Shown: piece after piece, positions 1 through 8,604 of the stretch | How positions within the stretch are numbered: the first letter of the stretch is position 1 | How the letters are laid out: the number at the start of each line of letters is the position of its first letter | NCBI GenBank assembly: GCA_965208065.1 | Contig: OZ242313.1 | Location: 620,001-684,000, forward strand | Source of the DNA: Bin103 sp002238925 | Lineage (GTDB): Bacteria; Spirochaetota; Spirochaetia; SZUA-6; Bin103 | DNA: 64,000 nucleotides | Reading direction: 5' to 3' | The notes under the pieces: model-generated | Seen by the model: only the letters and a program-made list of their open reading frames with translations | The model's database searches: none | Told to the model about the DNA's origin: nothing | Program-made: the position numbers and the translations under genes

Positions 1-348
1 GGCGATCGCGGGCGCGAACTCGATCAGCGCGGCACGGTCGCGGATGCGCTTGCCGTCGATTGCGATACGCTTGCCGGCGCTCCGCCCGAGACCGACCCCG
101 ACACCGCGCTCCTCCCCGCCGGCTGCCAGCCGGCCCCACACGGCCGCCTCGCTGCTGCCATTGGCTATGAGGTCGCGGTCATTGCGGGTACGGAACGAGG
201 CGCCATAGCACAGCAGGTAGACCGCCTCCAGGAAGTTGGTCTTGCCCTGGCCATTGTCGCCGATCAGGAACACGTCGCGGCCGTCCACCTCGATGCGCAA
301 CGATGCGATGTTGCGAAAGTCGGTGAGCCGCAACGCCAGCAGAGCCAA
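1..348 (-). CDS. recF: DNA replication/repair protein RecF, N-terminal part (gene runs off the window)
   Basis: RecF is an SMC-like ATPase that loads RecA at single-strand gaps in the RecFOR pathway. The first 116 codons are visible. The protein begins LALLALRLTDFRNIASLRIE and carries the Walker A motif GDNGQGKTN, followed by the family-typical FLEAVYLLCYGASFR. The start is a TTG nine bases after the dnaN stop codon and in the same frame as dnaN; a GGGA just before it may serve as ribosome binding site. No ATG lies between the dnaN stop and the conserved sequence, so TTG is preferred. The gene order dnaA-dnaN-recF is the classic origin cluster. The C-terminal signature and Walker B lie outside the window. 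Confidence 0.93.
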   Translation of the reverse strand, partial: MALLALRLTDFRNIASLRIEVDGRDVFLIGDNGQGKTNFLEAVYLLCYGASFRTRNDRDLIANGSSEAAVWGRLAAGGEERGVGVGLGRSAGKRIAIDGKRIRDRAALIEFAPAIA

Positions 349-357
349 TGGTCCCGC

Positions 358-1464
358 TTAACTGCTCTGCATCGGCATGACGATGTGGAAGAAGTCACCC
401 TCCGGTTCGGGCCGCAGCGACAGGGCCTTGCCGCTGTCGGTGAACTCCAGCGCGACCTGGTCGGTGGTCATCTCGCGCAACGGATCCAGGAGGTACTCGA
501 AGTTGAACGCCAGCACGATCTCCGGGCCTTCGTACTCGCACGCCACCTCCTCGCGCGCCGCGCCAATCTCCCCCTCGCTCGACCGGATCACCAGACTGTC
601 ACTGTGGCTCTCCAGGTAGATGCGGCGCGACTTCTGCTCCACGAGCAGCGAAACCCGCCGCAACCCTTCCTCGAACGCGCCGCGATCGATCAGTAACCGC
701 TGCTCCTGACGCTCGGGAATCACCCGCTGGTAGTTGGGAAACTGCGCTTCGATCAGGTTGGACGACAGGTGCTGGGAATCGAACGCCACGTGGAAACTGC
801 GCTCGCTCACCGCCATGCGCAACTCGCCCTCGCGCGGCGCCTGGCGGCGCACCACGTTCAACACCTTGGGGGGTATGATCACCCCCTTGAAATCGGCCAG
901 GTCACCGTCGATCGCCTTCGACGCGTAGGCCAGCCGGCGTCCATCGGTGGCTACCATGATCATCTGGCTGCCCTGCTTCTCCAGGAATACCCCGTTCATG
1001 AAATACCGGGTCTCGTCGTCGGACACCGCGAACAGGGTGTGGGAAATCATCTCGATCAGGTCCTGCTTGCCAAATGCAAACGCCTGCTCTTCGGCGTCGC
1101 TCTGAAACGGCGGGTACTTGTCCGCCGCTATGCCCTTGAGCTGGAAGCGGATGTTCTTGAACACCGGACTGATGCGCAGCACAGTGTCCTCCGATAGTTC
1201 GAGTTCCACTTCGCCGTCGGGCAAGGAACGGAGAATGCCGTGCAGCTTGTCGCAGAATACCGTCACGCTGCCCGGCTGCATGACCTCCACTGGTATCGTC
1301 GACTCGTAATTGACCTTCAGATCGGTGGCTCGGATGGTCAATGTCCCGTCACCGGCCTCAAGCAGCACGTTGGACAGAATCGACAGCGAGTTTCGCACCG
1401 AGATAATCTCGTAGGCATTCGCGATCTCGTGCAGGATGGCTTCGCGTTCGCAGGTGAACTTCAT
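358..1464 (-). CDS. dnaN: DNA polymerase III beta subunit (sliding clamp)
   Basis: The beta clamp is a ring-shaped dimer that tethers polymerase III to DNA. The 368-residue product (family about 365-375) begins MKFTCEREAILHEIANAYEI, contains the typical FMNGVFLEKQGSQMIMVATDGRRLA segment (first 20 residues are the clearest) and ends in the clamp-like HIVMPMQ. The start at 1464 is chosen because it is preceded by AAGGGA with 8-nt spacing and matches the family N-terminus; upstream in-frame codons would add unrelated residues. It lies 245 bp downstream of dnaA with its own likely promoter, and is followed 9 bp later by recF. Confidence 0.97.
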   Translation of the reverse strand: MKFTCEREAILHEIANAYEIISVRNSLSILSNVLLEAGDGTLTIRATDLKVNYESTIPVEVMQPGSVTVFCDKLHGILRSLPDGEVELELSEDTVLRISPVFKNIRFQLKGIAADKYPPFQSDAEEQAFAFGKQDLIEMISHTLFAVSDDETRYFMNGVFLEKQGSQMIMVATDGRRLAYASKAIDGDLADFKGVIIPPKVLNVVRRQAPREGELRMAVSERSFHVAFDSQHLSSNLIEAQFPNYQRVIPERQEQRLLIDRGAFEEGLRRVSLLVEQKSRRIYLESHSDSLVIRSSEGEIGAAREEVACEYEGPEIVLAFNFEYLLDPLREMTTDQVALEFTDSGKALSLRPEPEGDFFHIVMPMQSS

Positions 1465-1531
1465 GGTCTCATTCCCTTTTACTAGATGATTGGTGGTAAT
1501 GGTAGTAGTTGCCGAGGATATGTGCAAAAAC

Positions 1532-1561
1532 AGTATAACCTATTGGAGCGATTCATTTTAA
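1532..1561 (-). promoter_or_regulatory. Probable sigma-70-type promoter of dnaN
   Basis: Reading the minus strand, TTAAAA (1561-1556) and TATACT (1537-1532) are separated by 18 bp, about 70 bp ahead of the dnaN start. TATACT matches five of six consensus bases. It sits just downstream of the DnaA boxes in the dnaA-dnaN gap, so DnaA could modulate it. This is an eye-made match, not an experimental promoter. Confidence 0.45.
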
Positions 1562-1594
1562 CAGTCCACCGCGGCGGTTGGGGATGGCCCCCGG

Positions 1595-1675
1595 TTATCC
1601 ACATTATACCCGGCTCGGGCGCGGGTGGGCCGATTGTTCACGGCCGATGCAGAGCCCGTGCACAGGTTATCCAGA
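1595..1675. promoter_or_regulatory. DnaA-box cluster in the dnaA-dnaN intergenic region
   Basis: A perfect DnaA box TTATCCACA lies at 1595-1603, a one-mismatch box TTATCCAGA at 1667-1675 and a weaker TTGTTCACG at about 1633-1641. The 245-bp gap between dnaA and dnaN (1465-1709) holds no gene. The boxes face the same way as those upstream of dnaA, which fits a second origin subregion or autoregulation of dnaN transcription. Confidence 0.7.
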
Positions 1676-1709
1676 CCGCACCACGCCGCCATGTCGCGAG
1701 CGGGAACGC

Positions 1710-3095
1710 TCAGGCCACGCTCTTCTGGCGCAGGGAGTTGATGATTTTGTGCAGGGTCGGCTCGAGGGTGGCGTCGGTCTTGATCCGCTCGGTGATGCGC
1801 TGGCACGCGTGCATGACCGTGGTGTGGTCGCGGCCGCCGAATTCGAGGCCCACCTCGGTGGTCGAGCTGTTGGTGAGGGATCGCGCTACGTACATTGCCA
1901 CCTGGCGGGGGAAGGCAATCGCCTTGGTGCGCTTCTTGCCCTTCAGGTCGGCCGGCGTGAGCGAGAAGTAATCGGCCACGGCGCGTTGGATGCCGTCGAT
2001 GGTAATGCTCAGGTGCTCCGGTTTGGCGAAAAACTCCTGCAGCTCCCGTTGGGCGATCGGCGGCGTGATGGTGCGCTGCATCAGTTCGGTGTAGGCCGCG
2101 AGCTTGGTGAGCGCCTTCTCCAGGTCGCGGACGTTGGAGCGGATGTTGCGGCAGATCAGTTCGACGATGCCGTGCTCGAGGGACAGGCCGCGTTCTTCGA
2201 TCTTGCGGGTGACGATGGCGATGCGCGTCTCGTAGGTGGGTGGTTGCAGGTCGACGTTCAGGCCGCGCTCGAAGCGGTTGATGAGACGGTCGGGCAGGTT
2301 CATCAACTCCGATACCGGGCGGTCGCTGCTGAACACCATTTGCTTGTTGGCATCGTACAGTGCGTTGAAGGTGTGGAACAGTTCCTGTTGGGTCTCCACT
2401 TTGCCCTGCAGGAACTGGATGTCGTCGATCAGCAGCACGTCGGCCGACCGGTAGCGGTTCTTGAAGCGGTGCCCGGTCTTCTCCTTGATCGACTGGATGA
2501 ATTCGTTGGTAAAGGTCTCGACGGTGACGTACACCACCTTGAGGTCGGGGAGTCCGGCGTGTACGGAGTTGCCGATTGCCTGCAGGAGGTGGGTCTTGCC
2601 GAGGCCCACCCCACCGTATACCAGGCACGGGTTGTAGGCCCGGCCCGGGTTCTTGGCGATGGCGATGGCCGCGTTGAGCGCGAACGAGTTGCTCTCGCCT
2701 TCGATCAGCCGTTCGAACGTGTAATCCGGGTTGAGCTGGCTGTGCCGGCGCGGCGGCTCGACGATCCAGGGCGCCGCCGCGGCCGGTGTTGCCGCGGGCC
2801 ATGGCGCGGGCACCGCCGCGTCCGGCTCCGGCTGCGCCACGTTACGAATTACGTAGGCAAGCTTGAGGCGGCGGGCCGAGAGCTCGAACAGGGTCTGCTC
2901 GAGCGCCGACTGGAAGCGCTGCGCTACCTGGTCGCGGTAGAAGGCGGATGGTACACCGAGTTCAATGATTCCTTCCTGTGAACCATGATAAGTCATGTTG
3001 GTAAACCAGGTGTCATATTCCTGGCTGGTGATGGTGCCGCGAAACTGCGTGCGCGCCTCGTTCCAGAATGCCTCGTAATCCCAGTTATCAACCAT
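1710..3095 (-). CDS. dnaA: Chromosomal replication initiator protein DnaA
   Basis: DnaA binds DnaA boxes and melts the origin. The 461-residue product shows domain I (MVDNWDYEAFWNEARTQF, residues 1-85), a Pro/Ala-rich linker (about 88-118), the AAA+ domain with Walker A GGVGLGKT at 161-168 and Walker B VLLIDDIQF, and the C-terminal helix-turn-helix with the DnaA signature GLEFGGRDHTTVMHA. The start at 3095 has AGGGGA with short spacing before it; the longer open frame to 3263 adds non-conserved residues and would run through the origin region. It is transcribed away from the putative oriC. Confidence 0.97.
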   Translation of the reverse strand: MVDNWDYEAFWNEARTQFRGTITSQEYDTWFTNMTYHGSQEGIIELGVPSAFYRDQVAQRFQSALEQTLFELSARRLKLAYVIRNVAQPEPDAAVPAPWPAATPAAAAPWIVEPPRRHSQLNPDYTFERLIEGESNSFALNAAIAIAKNPGRAYNPCLVYGGVGLGKTHLLQAIGNSVHAGLPDLKVVYVTVETFTNEFIQSIKEKTGHRFKNRYRSADVLLIDDIQFLQGKVETQQELFHTFNALYDANKQMVFSSDRPVSELMNLPDRLINRFERGLNVDLQPPTYETRIAIVTRKIEERGLSLEHGIVELICRNIRSNVRDLEKALTKLAAYTELMQRTITPPIAQRELQEFFAKPEHLSITIDGIQRAVADYFSLTPADLKGKKRTKAIAFPRQVAMYVARSLTNSSTTEVGLEFGGRDHTTVMHACQRITERIKTDATLEPTLHKIINSLRQKSVA

Positions 3096-3497
3096 TATTT
3101 CCCCTATCCGACACGGAGCCAAAAACCCCCGCAAAACCCGCCCGAAAGCGACTATCCAAACATTTTGTACACAAGTTATACACAGGACCCTGGAACAGCG
3201 CTGCGAGACAAGAAGATGCCCGCCGAGGCGGAGTCTGAACCGTTTCCAGATTCTGACGTGCATTCTGAGAATGTTCTAATTATATTCATAGTAATATGTT
3301 GATAAAATCCAACCGATATTCTGGTGTGCAACTTGAGATGCCCGGGAGGAACCCGGAAGTACCGCAATTGCTTGCGTCTGGGGAACCTATCGGATGTCCA
3401 CAAGTTATTCACAAGCCGCCCACCAAGTATTCGATAGTATCATCCCGAAGCCGTAGCGGCAAGTCACGGTACACGATAATCTGAACGCGGAATACGT
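3096..3497. other. Putative origin of replication (oriC), gene-free region upstream of dnaA
   Basis: This 402-bp gap between divergent dnaA and the TraB-like gene holds no convincing gene. It contains DnaA boxes TTATACACA (3176-3184) and TTATTCACA (3405-3413), both matching TTATNCACA, plus a one-mismatch TTGTACACA (3165-3173) and a weaker ATGTCCACA near 3395-3400. Between them is a marked AT-rich block (3273-3308) in otherwise GC-rich DNA. Together with the boxes on the far side of dnaA this suggests a bipartite origin. Confirmation would need GC-skew over the whole chromosome. Confidence 0.75.
3273..3308. other. AT-rich candidate DNA-unwinding element
   Basis: Within the putative oriC, a 36-bp stretch contains 31 A/T bases, including TAATTATATTCATAGTAATA. 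It is one of the most AT-rich stretches near dnaA and lies between DnaA boxes at 3176 and 3405, where an unwinding element would be expected. Confidence 0.5.
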
Positions 3498-4697
3498 ATG
3501 CCTGATTCGCCTGATTCGGTGCCGGTAACGGTAAATCTGGGTGAGCGGTCGGTGCTCCTCATCGGCACCGCTCACATTTCGAAACGCAGCGTCGCCGAGG
3601 TGCGCGAAGCCGTTGCCCGCGAACAGCCGGACTGCGTGTGCGTGGAGCTCGACGCCAGCCGCTACGCCACCATGAGCAGCAAGCAGCACTGGATGGAGCT
3701 GGACATCCGGCGCGTGCTCAAGCAGCGCAAGGGCTTCCTGATGCTCACCAATATCGTGCTGCACTCGTTTCAGCGCCGCCTGGGCATGGACCTGGGCGTG
3801 CAGCCGGGTGCGGAGATGGCGGCGGCGGTGGCGGCGGCCGAGGCGGACGGCATCCGATTCGCGCTGTGCGACCGAGAGATCCAGGTGACCCTGCGGCGCG
3901 CATGGCGCAACACCGGTTGGTGGGGCCGCCTCAAGCTGCTCGCGGCGTTGCTGGCGGCGGGATTCTCGAACGAGCAACTCGACGGCGAGCAGGTCGAGGC
4001 GCTCAAGGAGCGTGGCGCGTTGCAGAGCATGCTCGACGAACTCGCCGACTACCTGCCGCAGGTCAAGGAGGTGCTGATCGACGAACGCGACCGGTACTTG
4101 GCGCAACGCATCTTCGAGGCGGGTGGCTCGCGCGTGGTCGCCGTGGTAGGCGCCGGCCACGTGCCGGGCATCCAGCGCTGGCTGTCCGCGTTCGAACACC
4201 GCGCGCCGCGCGCCGAGGAGCTGGAGGAGTTGGACCATGTGCCGCCGCCCGGCCGGCTGGTGCGGCTGCTGCCGTGGACCATCCCGGCGCTGTTCGCGGC
4301 GCTGGTAGGATACGGGTTCCTGCGCGCTGGCGCCGAGGTGACCTTCGAGAAGCTCGCCCAGTGGGTGCTGGTGAACGGTACGCTCGCCGCCCTCGGTGCG
4401 CTCGCGGCGCTCGCCCACCCGGTGACCATCATTTCCTCGTTCGCGGCGGCGCCGATCACCTCGGTGAACCCGACCATCGGAGTGGGTATCGTGGCGGGGC
4501 TGATCCAGGCGATGGTGCGCAAGCCGAGGGTCGTGGACTTCGAGAACCTGTCGCAGGACGTAACCAGCGTGCGCGGTATTCTGCGCAACCGGGTGACGCA
4601 CATTCTCGCCGTGTTCTTCATGTCCAGCGTCGGCAGCGCGATCGGCACGTTCGTGGGGTTGTCGTTCCTGACCAGCCTGCTGCGCGGCGGCGCCTGA
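3498..4697 (+). CDS. TraB-family (TraB/PrgY-type) membrane protein
   Basis: The 399-residue product has an N-terminal TraB domain (about 1-225) with the family marks LLIGTAHISKRS, CVELDASRY and VVAVVGAGHVPGI, then three or four hydrophobic segments (from about residue 260 to the end, for example LLPWTIPALFAALVGYGFL). TraB/PrgY proteins, first known from pheromone shutdown in enterococcal conjugation, occur as chromosomal genes of unclear function in many bacteria; the conserved His and Glu residues suggest a metal-dependent hydrolase fold. It is divergent from dnaA across oriC and alone in its direction. The ATG at 3498 has no strong ribosome binding site. It is convergent with rdgB. Confidence 0.85.
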   Translation: MPDSPDSVPVTVNLGERSVLLIGTAHISKRSVAEVREAVAREQPDCVCVELDASRYATMSSKQHWMELDIRRVLKQRKGFLMLTNIVLHSFQRRLGMDLGVQPGAEMAAAVAAAEADGIRFALCDREIQVTLRRAWRNTGWWGRLKLLAALLAAGFSNEQLDGEQVEALKERGALQSMLDELADYLPQVKEVLIDERDRYLAQRIFEAGGSRVVAVVGAGHVPGIQRWLSAFEHRAPRAEELEELDHVPPPGRLVRLLPWTIPALFAALVGYGFLRAGAEVTFEKLAQWVLVNGTLAALGALAALAHPVTIISSFAAAPITSVNPTIGVGIVAGLIQAMVRKPRVVDFENLSQDVTSVRGILRNRVTHILAVFFMSSVGSAIGTFVGLSFLTSLLRGGA

Positions 4698-4712
4698 GCA
4701 GTACTAGCTGAT

Positions 4713-5309
4713 TCAGGAGGCGGGCGGCGCCGGTCGGCGGAGCAACGCGCCGGCACGGCGCAGGGCGCGCCCGCGGTGCGACACGCGGTCTTTCTCGGCG
4801 GCGCTCAATTCGGCCATGGTGCGCCCGCCGCCGCCGACCAGGAACACCGGATCGTAGCCGAACCCGCGCGCGCCGCGCGGCTGCTGCGCAATGCGCCCCG
4901 CCACCCGCTCCTGGACCAGCAGCAGGCGCTGAGCGTCCAGGACGATCGCGATGCAGCAGATGAACGCCGCCGAGCGGTGGGCGGCGCCGTGCAGCAGCGA
5001 CAGCAGGTAGGCGCAGCGACCGGCGTCGTCCAGTTCCTCTCCGGGCGGCGCGAACCGCGCCGAACGCACGCCCGGCGCACCGCCGAGCGCCGCCACGGCG
5101 AGCCCGGAATCGTCGGCCAGCGTCGGCATGCCGATCAGGCTATGCAGGTGGCGCGCCTTGCCGAGGGCATTCTGATCGTAGGTGGATCCGGTCTCCTCGA
5201 ACGCGAACGATACGCCCAGTTCGGCGGGAGTGCGCACCGCGATACCGTTCAGGATGCGGCGCACCTCGGTGACCTTATGCGGATTGTTGCTCGCCAGGAC
5301 CAATTCCAT
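4713..5309 (-). CDS. rdgB: XTP/dITP diphosphatase (RdgB/HAM1 family)
   Basis: House-cleaning enzyme that hydrolyses non-canonical purine triphosphates (ITP, dITP, XTP) to monophosphates. The 198-residue product, normal for the family, shows the substrate motif LASNNPHKVTEV at the N-terminus, the catalytic segment LADDSGLAV, GFGYDPVF and the C-terminal SHRGRAL. The ATG at 5309 matches the family N-terminus; an in-frame ATG at 5333 would add eight residues. The start overlaps the 3' end of the upstream sigma-like gene by 35 bp, so the two are probably translated from one message. Confidence 0.93.
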   Translation of the reverse strand: MELVLASNNPHKVTEVRRILNGIAVRTPAELGVSFAFEETGSTYDQNALGKARHLHSLIGMPTLADDSGLAVAALGGAPGVRSARFAPPGEELDDAGRCAYLLSLLHGAAHRSAAFICCIAIVLDAQRLLLVQERVAGRIAQQPRGARGFGYDPVFLVGGGGRTMAELSAAEKDRVSHRGRALRRAGALLRRPAPPAS

Positions 5310-6327
5310 AGCGGCCAAGGTAGCGTGCCGCATTGTTGTGCAGCAACCAGTTCAGGCTGGTGTCGACCGTGCCCTTGGGTACGCCCAGCACCTTGGCGAT
5401 GTGGCGATTGCTCGGCGCCATCCGAATCCGCGCCAGCTCCAGTTGCGCCAGGTACAACGTGACCCGATGGCGTTCCGCCTGCATCAGCGCCTTCGCGTGC
5501 GCATGCGGCTCGGGTTCCAGGCACGCGACGGCGGTCCAGAGGTGCAGGTCCGCGAATGCCAGGTTGCGGCGCTCGACGAGCATCTGCCTGCGCATGAGCG
5601 CCGCCTTGCGGAACCGGTACAGCCGCTTGAACACCCGCGACAGGCTGTCCGGATGGCATCCGGTCGCGGCAACGAGCACGTCGAATTGGCGGTCGTCGAG
5701 CAGGTGGGCGGTCTTCAGCAGCGCATACAGCATGCGCCGGCGCATCGGTTGCTTCGGCAACTGAAAGCGGCGCGCGCGGCGGCGGCGCGCCGGCCGCGCG
5801 GTGTGCGCGTGGTAGGCAGCGCCGGGCGCGGCTCCCGGATCGGCGATCCGCAGCACGGCAGTCGGCGTCCGGGTCGGCGTCCGGGTCGGCGCTCGCGCCC
5901 CGGTGCGCGGCCGGCGCGGTTCCGGCACCCACACCCGGGCCGACGCAACGGCGGGAACGTACGGGAGTTGCTGGCAGCCAAATTGGACCGATCGGCCCCA
6001 GGTCTGGCTGTAGAGCCCGGTCTGCCACTCCGTATCGAGTTGCTTGCGTTGGCGGAGGAAGCTGCGCAGTTGCCACTTCAGCACCGAATTGACGTAGTGC
6101 TCGAAGGGAATTCCGCGATCCGCGAAATGATCGATCATCAGTCCCAGCTTGTCGTGGCAGAACAGGAAAAAGTCGCCCGGGACATCCTCGTCCAGGTTGC
6201 GCAGCGTGTTGCGCGGAAATCGGTAGGCGTAGGCGCCGAGCTCGTTGATGAGGGCGCGCCGCCGGCGGCGCGAGGTCTGTGCCGCGAATACCCGCTCGTT
6301 GCGGCATTCGGCGGGAAACTCCAGCAT
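5275..6327 (-). CDS. Sigma-factor-like/HTH protein of unknown function
   Basis: A 350-residue protein not assigned to a named family. Residues about 50-95 (for example FFLFCHDKLGLMIDHFADRG, then YVNSVLKWQLRSFLRQRK) resemble sigma-70 region 2 helices. Near the C-terminus, SNRHIAKVLGVPKGTVDTSL reads as a helix-turn-helix like sigma region 4. The middle (about 140-190) is Arg/Pro/Ala-rich and low complexity, including an RTPTRTPT repeat. GGAGGT seven bases before the ATG supports the start. It overlaps rdgB by 35 bp. It could be a divergent sigma-like regulator or a nucleic-acid-binding protein; the resemblance is by eye and function is unproven. Confidence 0.7.
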   Translation of the reverse strand: MLEFPAECRNERVFAAQTSRRRRRALINELGAYAYRFPRNTLRNLDEDVPGDFFLFCHDKLGLMIDHFADRGIPFEHYVNSVLKWQLRSFLRQRKQLDTEWQTGLYSQTWGRSVQFGCQQLPYVPAVASARVWVPEPRRPRTGARAPTRTPTRTPTAVLRIADPGAAPGAAYHAHTARPARRRRARRFQLPKQPMRRRMLYALLKTAHLLDDRQFDVLVAATGCHPDSLSRVFKRLYRFRKAALMRRQMLVERRNLAFADLHLWTAVACLEPEPHAHAKALMQAERHRVTLYLAQLELARIRMAPSNRHIAKVLGVPKGTVDTSLNWLLHNNAARYLGRYGIGPGEQQSA

Positions 6328-6417
6328 GTCGGTACCTCCGTGCCGGTGTCCGGAGCAAGCGTCGTGCCAGGCGGGGAGGCGCGGAGCGGCTGGAATGGGG
6401 CGGTGGTTTACCCTGGT

Positions 6418-7407
6418 TTACTCTGTTTGGGGCGCCAGGCGGCCGATCAACAGCGTGCGCAGCGTGTGCACGGTGCCGGTCCAGGTGAATCCGGCCGCCT
6501 GCCGGTGCCCGCCGCCGCCGAACTGGCGTGCCACCGCGGCGACGTCCACCGGGGGCGCGGAGCGCAGGCTCACCGAATACTCGCCCGCGCGCCGCTCGCG
6601 GACGAACGCCAGCACGTCGCTGCCGTCCACGGTGCGCAGCAGCTGGTAGAGCTCGTCGTTACCGGCCGGGCCATCCCGGAGCGGGCGCAGATCGGCCAGC
6701 GACTGGTAGGTGAACAGGACGCGGCCGCCGTGAAACCGCTCGGTGCGCTGCAGCAGGGCGCCGAGCAGGCGGCGGTGAGCGAAGCTGCGCCCGCCGTAGA
6801 TGCCCTGGTGCACGGCGCGCGGGCTGGCCCCGGCGGCCACCAGCCGGGCGGCGGCCTCGAACGCGGCGGTGCTGCCGGCCGGGATGTGGCAGAAGAAGCC
6901 GGTGTCCGTGCACAGACCGAGCAGCAGCAGTTCGGCGAGTTCGGAGCCGAGGGGGTCGCCGCTCGACTCCAGGATGAGCTGCACCAGGTAGGCGGCGGCG
7001 GGCGCCGCCGGATCGACCAGCCGCAGGTCGCCGAAGTCGGCGTCGGGGGTGCCGGGCGGACCGGGCTGATGGTGGTCGATTACCACGGTGCGCAGGCCGG
7101 CGAGCTGGGCGGCCAGCGAGCCGGTGCGCTTGGGGGAGGAACAGTCGAGCAGCACGGCGAGCGGTTTGCGGCGCAACGTGTCCGCCTCGATGGCCGGGCG
7201 GAATCGCCCCGCGTAGGCGCGAATCTCATACCGGTTGAACGGCCCGGCCGAGTACACGCCGACGCGCTTGCCGCGGCTGCTCAGGAACTCGGCGAGCGCC
7301 AGTTGCGAGGCCACGCAGTCGCCGTCCGGCTCTTCGTGGCCGAGGATCACCAGCGAGTCGGCCGCGCACAGGGCATCCAGGATCTGCCTTGGCGAGGTAT
7401 CGGTCAC
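6418..7407 (-). CDS. nrnA: DHH-family phosphoesterase, NrnA-like (nanoRNase/pAp phosphatase)
   Basis: NrnA-type enzymes degrade very short RNAs and dephosphorylate 3'-phosphoadenosine 5'-phosphate. The 329-residue product has the DHH motifs in order: GHEEPDGDCVAS, VLLDCSSPKR, VVIDHHQPG, and the C-terminal DHHA1 motif FGGGGHRQAAGF. The start is a GTG that forms a GTGA overlap with the stop of the upstream M24 peptidase gene, a sign of translational coupling; the longer open frame extending to 7869 is only antisense-like noise over that gene. Length and motif order fit the family well; choice between NrnA and other DHH/DHHA1 phosphoesterases is less certain. Confidence 0.88.
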   Translation of the reverse strand: MTDTSPRQILDALCAADSLVILGHEEPDGDCVASQLALAEFLSSRGKRVGVYSAGPFNRYEIRAYAGRFRPAIEADTLRRKPLAVLLDCSSPKRTGSLAAQLAGLRTVVIDHHQPGPPGTPDADFGDLRLVDPAAPAAAYLVQLILESSGDPLGSELAELLLLGLCTDTGFFCHIPAGSTAAFEAAARLVAAGASPRAVHQGIYGGRSFAHRRLLGALLQRTERFHGGRVLFTYQSLADLRPLRDGPAGNDELYQLLRTVDGSDVLAFVRERRAGEYSVSLRSAPPVDVAAVARQFGGGGHRQAAGFTWTGTVHTLRTLLIGRLAPQTE

Positions 7408-8573
7408 AGGTGCAGCACCTCGCGCTGCGGCGCGCCGCCGGACACCACCAGCGAACGCTCCTGCACGTAGGCGTTGATCTCGGTGCGCAGCCCGAACTCC
7501 GGCCGGTAAGCGCCGGGCTCGATCGAGAAGCAGGAGCCGTCGAGCAGCGGCCGCGGGTCGGGAAACTCCACGCCGTCGAGATTGACGCCGATGCCGTGCA
7601 GGCGGGTGTCGATGGCGTGGCCGGTGCGGTGGCAGACCCACGGCAGCAGGCGGTGGCGGACGAGGATGGCGCGCACATGGCGGTCCACTTCGGCGCCGGT
7701 GACCGGCTGCGCCGCGGCAAGGCGCTCGCCAATGAACGCCACCGCGCCGTCGCGTGCGGCGCACAGGGCGGCGAAGGTCTCCGCTACCGGCGCCGGCACG
7801 GCGGGCCCGGTAAACGCGACCCATGAAATGTCGGCGTATACCCCATCGGCGCCCGCCTCGCGGGCCCACAGGTCGAACTGCACCACCTGCTCGGCCGCGA
7901 TCGGCGCGCCGGCGCCGGCCGGCTGGTAATGCGGGTCGTTGCTGTGCTTGCCGGCCGCCACCAGGGGCGCTTCCTCGGTAATCAGCCCGTGGCGCTCGAA
8001 CGCCGCGCTGATCCAGTCGCGCACCTCCCCCTCGCTGACCGCCGCCCCGCCGCGCAGCCGGTCCACCAGGCGCTGCCAGGCGGCGTCGAGCACGCCGCGC
8101 ACCTGGACCGCCGCGCGGTCGTGGCTGGCGCGCCCGGCGGCGCTCAGCACGCCGAGGACACGCTGGATCAACGTCTCCGCGGGCAGCACCGGGATGGCGA
8201 GCTCACGCAGTAGCGTCACCAGGCCATGGTCGACCAGCGACAGGGCGGGGATGGTGGCCGAGTAGTTGACCGCTACCGGGGTGCGGTGCGGGCAGGCGGC
8301 GCGCAGCCGGGCCACGAACTCCTCGCGCGAGGCGTAGGTGGCCACCGGTCCCGGCAGGTGGGCGAGCACCCCCGCCTCGATGGCGTGCACGATGCGCGAG
8401 ACGGTGCCGTCGGCACGCACCAGCGCCGCCCAGGGACGGGTGTTCATGGCGTCGGCGGGCACCCCGAGGATGGCGTCCGCGACGTCGTCGCGGTGATATA
8501 CGTTGTAGAACAGCCAGCCGTCGATGCCGGCGGCGCGCAGCGCGGACGCCGCACGTCCGAGATGGTCTGCCAT
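7404..8573 (-). CDS. M24-family metallopeptidase (Xaa-Pro aminopeptidase-like)
   Basis: A 389-residue protein with a creatinase-type N-terminal domain (about 1-140) and a pita-bread catalytic domain. Candidate metal ligands of the M24 fold are visible in order: Asp in VQFDLWAREAGADGVYADIS (two Asp), His in HRTGHAIDTRLHGIG, Glu in FSIEPGAY and Glu in LRTEINAYV. Such enzymes release N-terminal residues next to proline, though some members act on other substrates such as creatine. The stop overlaps the GTG start of nrnA. argF lies 31 bp upstream on the same strand, so argF-M24-nrnA may be one transcript. Confidence 0.88.
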   Translation of the reverse strand: MADHLGRAASALRAAGIDGWLFYNVYHRDDVADAILGVPADAMNTRPWAALVRADGTVSRIVHAIEAGVLAHLPGPVATYASREEFVARLRAACPHRTPVAVNYSATIPALSLVDHGLVTLLRELAIPVLPAETLIQRVLGVLSAAGRASHDRAAVQVRGVLDAAWQRLVDRLRGGAAVSEGEVRDWISAAFERHGLITEEAPLVAAGKHSNDPHYQPAGAGAPIAAEQVVQFDLWAREAGADGVYADISWVAFTGPAVPAPVAETFAALCAARDGAVAFIGERLAAAQPVTGAEVDRHVRAILVRHRLLPWVCHRTGHAIDTRLHGIGVNLDGVEFPDPRPLLDGSCFSIEPGAYRPEFGLRTEINAYVQERSLVVSGGAPQREVLHL

Positions 8574-8604
8574 ACGGGGATGGTCGAGCTTCGCGGCTCA
8601 GCGG

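Noticed and set aside
5182..7470. 762-codon plus-strand frame
   Set aside because: Antisense to rdgB, the sigma-like gene and nrnA, all with family motifs.
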